A DNA stretch of 64,000 nt, taken from NCBI GenBank assembly GCA_012103255.1, contig WLXD01000002.1:978473-1042472 (forward strand), read 5' to 3'. The notes beneath the pieces were generated by a model. That model worked only from the letters and a program-made list of their open reading frames with translations, did no database searches and was not told the DNA's origin. The translations under genes were made by a program, and so were the position numbers. The stretch comes from Acidobacteriota bacterium. GTDB lineage: Bacteria > Acidobacteriota > UBA890 > WLXD01. Below, one piece after another: positions 62,462 to 64,000 of this stretch (its first letter is position 1; each line of letters starts with the position of its first letter).

Positions 62462-63712
62462 ATGGTAGACATCAAGCGGAAGCCCCAGGGCAAGATCAAG
62501 CAGTACGTTATGTACGCCATCGGCGGTGTAGCGCTGATGGGCATGACGTGGTTCTTCATGACGCTCGAGGCGGCACCACCAACCGTCGAAGCGGCGATCA
62601 TCTGGACCGGGAAGGTCGAGCAGGGCGAACTGCTCCGACAAGTCCGCGGTCCCGGTACGCTGCAGCCTGAGGACGTTCTGTTCGTCAGCGCCCGCACCTC
62701 GGGTGTTGTAGACGAGATCATCCTGGAAGCGGGCGCCAACGTGACACCCGAGTCCGTGATCATGGTGCTCTCGAATCCGGACCTGGAACTCTCGGTGCAA
62801 CAGGCCGAATGGCAGCTGTCCGGTGCGGAAGCCTCGTACACGCAGCTCCAGGTGACGCTCGAACAAGGGCGCCTAGCACAACAGTCGACACTGGCCCAGG
62901 TGCAAGCGCTTTACCAGCAGGCTCGCCTGCAGGCTGATCGCGACGCCGAGCTCTACGAGGAGCAATTGGTGTCGCAGATCCAGATGGAAATTGCGCGCAG
63001 CAACGCAGACTCTTTGCGCGAGCGCTTCGACATCGAAAAGACGCGCCTGGAGAACCTAGAAGCCTCGAACGCCGCACAGCTTGCGGTGCAGCAGGCACAG
63101 GTCGACCAGCGGCGCGCCGAGTATCAGCTGCGACTGCAGGAGATCGACTCGCTCCGGGTGCGGCCCACCATTACTGGCGTGCTTCAAGCCGTGCCGGTGG
63201 AGGCAGGCCAGCAGGCGACGATCGGTACGACGCTTGCCCGCGTAGCCGACCCGACCAAGCTGATGGCAGAACTCCGCATCGCCCAGACCCAGGCGGGTGA
63301 AGTTCGCATCGGCCAGCCGGCCATGGTCGACACCCGCAACGGCATCGTTCCGGCACGCGTCACACGTATCGACCCGGCGGTCGTCCAGGGCACGGTTCTG
63401 GTGGACGTCGAGTTGCTCACCGACGACCTGCCGCCGAACGCCCGGCCTGATCTGAGTGTTGACGGCCGCGTCGAGATCGAGCGCCTCTCGGATGTCCTCT
63501 ACGTTGATCGCCCGGCCTACGGCCAGGCGAACCAGTCGGTTGGCCTGTTCCAGGTGATCGGCGACGGCACCGAGGCTGTTCGCACAACAGTCCGCTTCGG
63601 CGCCAGCTCGGTCGACAAGATCGTCGTCGAGACCGGACTGCAGGTCGGCGACGAGATCATTCTTTCGGACATGTCGCGGTTCGACACCGCGAACAAAGTC
63701 CGCATCAACTAA
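62462..63712 (+). CDS. HlyD-type periplasmic adaptor of a MacAB-like exporter
   Basis: The 416-residue protein has one N-terminal TM helix (YVMYAIGGVALMGMTWFFMT). Adaptor parts follow: lipoyl half RTSGVVDEIILEAGANVTPE, a long coiled-coil hairpin (residues about 110-215; AEWQLSGAEASYTQLQVTLE), second half VRPTITGVLQAVPVEAGQQA and a beta-barrel domain LMAELRIAQTQAGEVRIGQP. The hairpin is longer than in the RND adaptor at 43860. It is driven by the sigma-54 promoter and followed after 38 nt by an ABC ATPase. Confidence 0.9.
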   Translation: MVDIKRKPQGKIKQYVMYAIGGVALMGMTWFFMTLEAAPPTVEAAIIWTGKVEQGELLRQVRGPGTLQPEDVLFVSARTSGVVDEIILEAGANVTPESVIMVLSNPDLELSVQQAEWQLSGAEASYTQLQVTLEQGRLAQQSTLAQVQALYQQARLQADRDAELYEEQLVSQIQMEIARSNADSLRERFDIEKTRLENLEASNAAQLAVQQAQVDQRRAEYQLRLQEIDSLRVRPTITGVLQAVPVEAGQQATIGTTLARVADPTKLMAELRIAQTQAGEVRIGQPAMVDTRNGIVPARVTRIDPAVVQGTVLVDVELLTDDLPPNARPDLSVDGRVEIERLSDVLYVDRPAYGQANQSVGLFQVIGDGTEAVRTTVRFGASSVDKIVVETGLQVGDEIILSDMSRFDTANKVRIN

Positions 63713-63750
63713 GTCCCTATGCTCCGCATCAAGCACAATGGAGAGACCCG

Positions 63751-64000
63751 ATGAGTGAAGCCCTCATCCAAATGGACGGTATCAAGAAGGTCTTCCTCAC
63801 CGAGGAAGTCGAAACTCACGCCCTTTCGGACGTTTCGTTTGGCATCGCGCCGGGCGAGTTCGTCTCGATCGCTGGGCCGTCCGGTTCGGGCAAGACGACG
63901 TTGCTGTCGATTCTTGGCCTTCTGGACACGGCCTCCGATGGCCGCTACATGCTCAACAGCAACGACGTGTCTGACCTGACGGCGTCGGAGCGCGCACGCG
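63751..64000 (+). CDS. MacB-type ABC ATPase, N-terminal fragment
   Basis: The gene runs off the right edge after 83 codons. Walker A is SIAGPSGSGKTTLLSILGLL. The opening MDGIKKVFLTEEVETHALSD and FGIAPGEFVS match the LolD/MacB/FtsE group of ATPases that energise FtsX-type permeases. GGAGAG precedes the ATG. Its permease and any regulator would lie to the right of this window. Confidence 0.9.
   Translation, partial: MSEALIQMDGIKKVFLTEEVETHALSDVSFGIAPGEFVSIAGPSGSGKTTLLSILGLLDTASDGRYMLNSNDVSDLTASERAR

Overview
The window is GC-rich, densely coding bacterial DNA, with genes on both strands and mostly short intergenic gaps. The best guess is a member of the Acidobacteriota or a close relative. The main evidence is a small PadR-type regulator overlapping a long MacB/FtsX-type permease that has an N-terminal helical domain and no partner ATPase, an arrangement described as expanded in that phylum. 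The paired M16 peptidases, S9 peptidase, TPR/carboxypeptidase-regulatory-domain protein and sigma-54-driven HlyD/MacB exporter fit but do not prove it. I saw no rRNA, tRNA, CRISPR array or intact mobile element.

Layout. 1-9.2 kb (minus strand): the start of a carboxylate-amine ligase, a YdeI-like protein, then an apparent peptide/amino-acid catabolic run (S9 peptidase, class V aminotransferase, frameshifted nitrilase, diaminopropionate ammonia-lyase, penicillin acylase, ArsC-like protein). 9.3-19.5 kb (plus): PadR regulator and permease, amidohydrolase behind a 15-bp direct repeat, two M16 peptidases, a flavoprotein disulfide reductase and small envelope proteins. 19.5-24.6 kb (minus): TPR protein, HDAC-family deacetylase, frameshifted polysaccharide deacetylase, alpha/beta hydrolase, DUF429-like protein and a lysine-rich H1-like protein. 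24.8-31.5 kb: methyltransferase, second class V aminotransferase, LOG protein, and a tkt / rpiB-like / pgi operon. 31.7-39.1 kb: M61-like lipoprotein, two half-size ABC exporters in tandem, SRPBCC protein, type III CoA-transferase. 39.2-43.5 kb: two small paralogous proteins, DUF309, methyltransferase, bactofilin, a SelW-like selenoprotein, MutM and a second lysine-rich protein. 43.9-51.9 kb: a three-gene RND efflux operon. 52-57 kb: a third small paralog, a P-loop kinase-like protein, an OsmC-like predicted selenoprotein, a zinc-ribbon/DUF2007 protein, an ECF sigma / anti-sigma / YbjQ operon and a PilZ protein. 57-64 kb: PLP enzymes, small envelope proteins, and the start of a HlyD-MacB exporter behind a sigma-54 promoter.

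The most notable result is that two genes are readable only if an in-frame UGA is translated as selenocysteine. One is a CxxU thioredoxin-like SelW/Rdx protein (UGA at 41991-41993). The other is an OsmC-family protein whose UGA (54519-54521) replaces the conserved peroxidatic cysteine. Each UGA is followed, at the right distance, by a hairpin fitting the bacterial SECIS pattern. The Sec machinery itself (selA, selB, selC, selD) is not in the window.

Other structure beyond ordinary genes includes a family of three small proteins, a repeat-rich promoter shared in shorter form by a PilZ gene, an RND permease with a large membrane insertion between its halves, an RpiB-like protein without its catalytic residues, and two lysine-repeat proteins, one in a co-directional run with an HDAC-family gene. 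Three minus-strand genes carry apparent frameshifts, which may be real decay or assembly errors.
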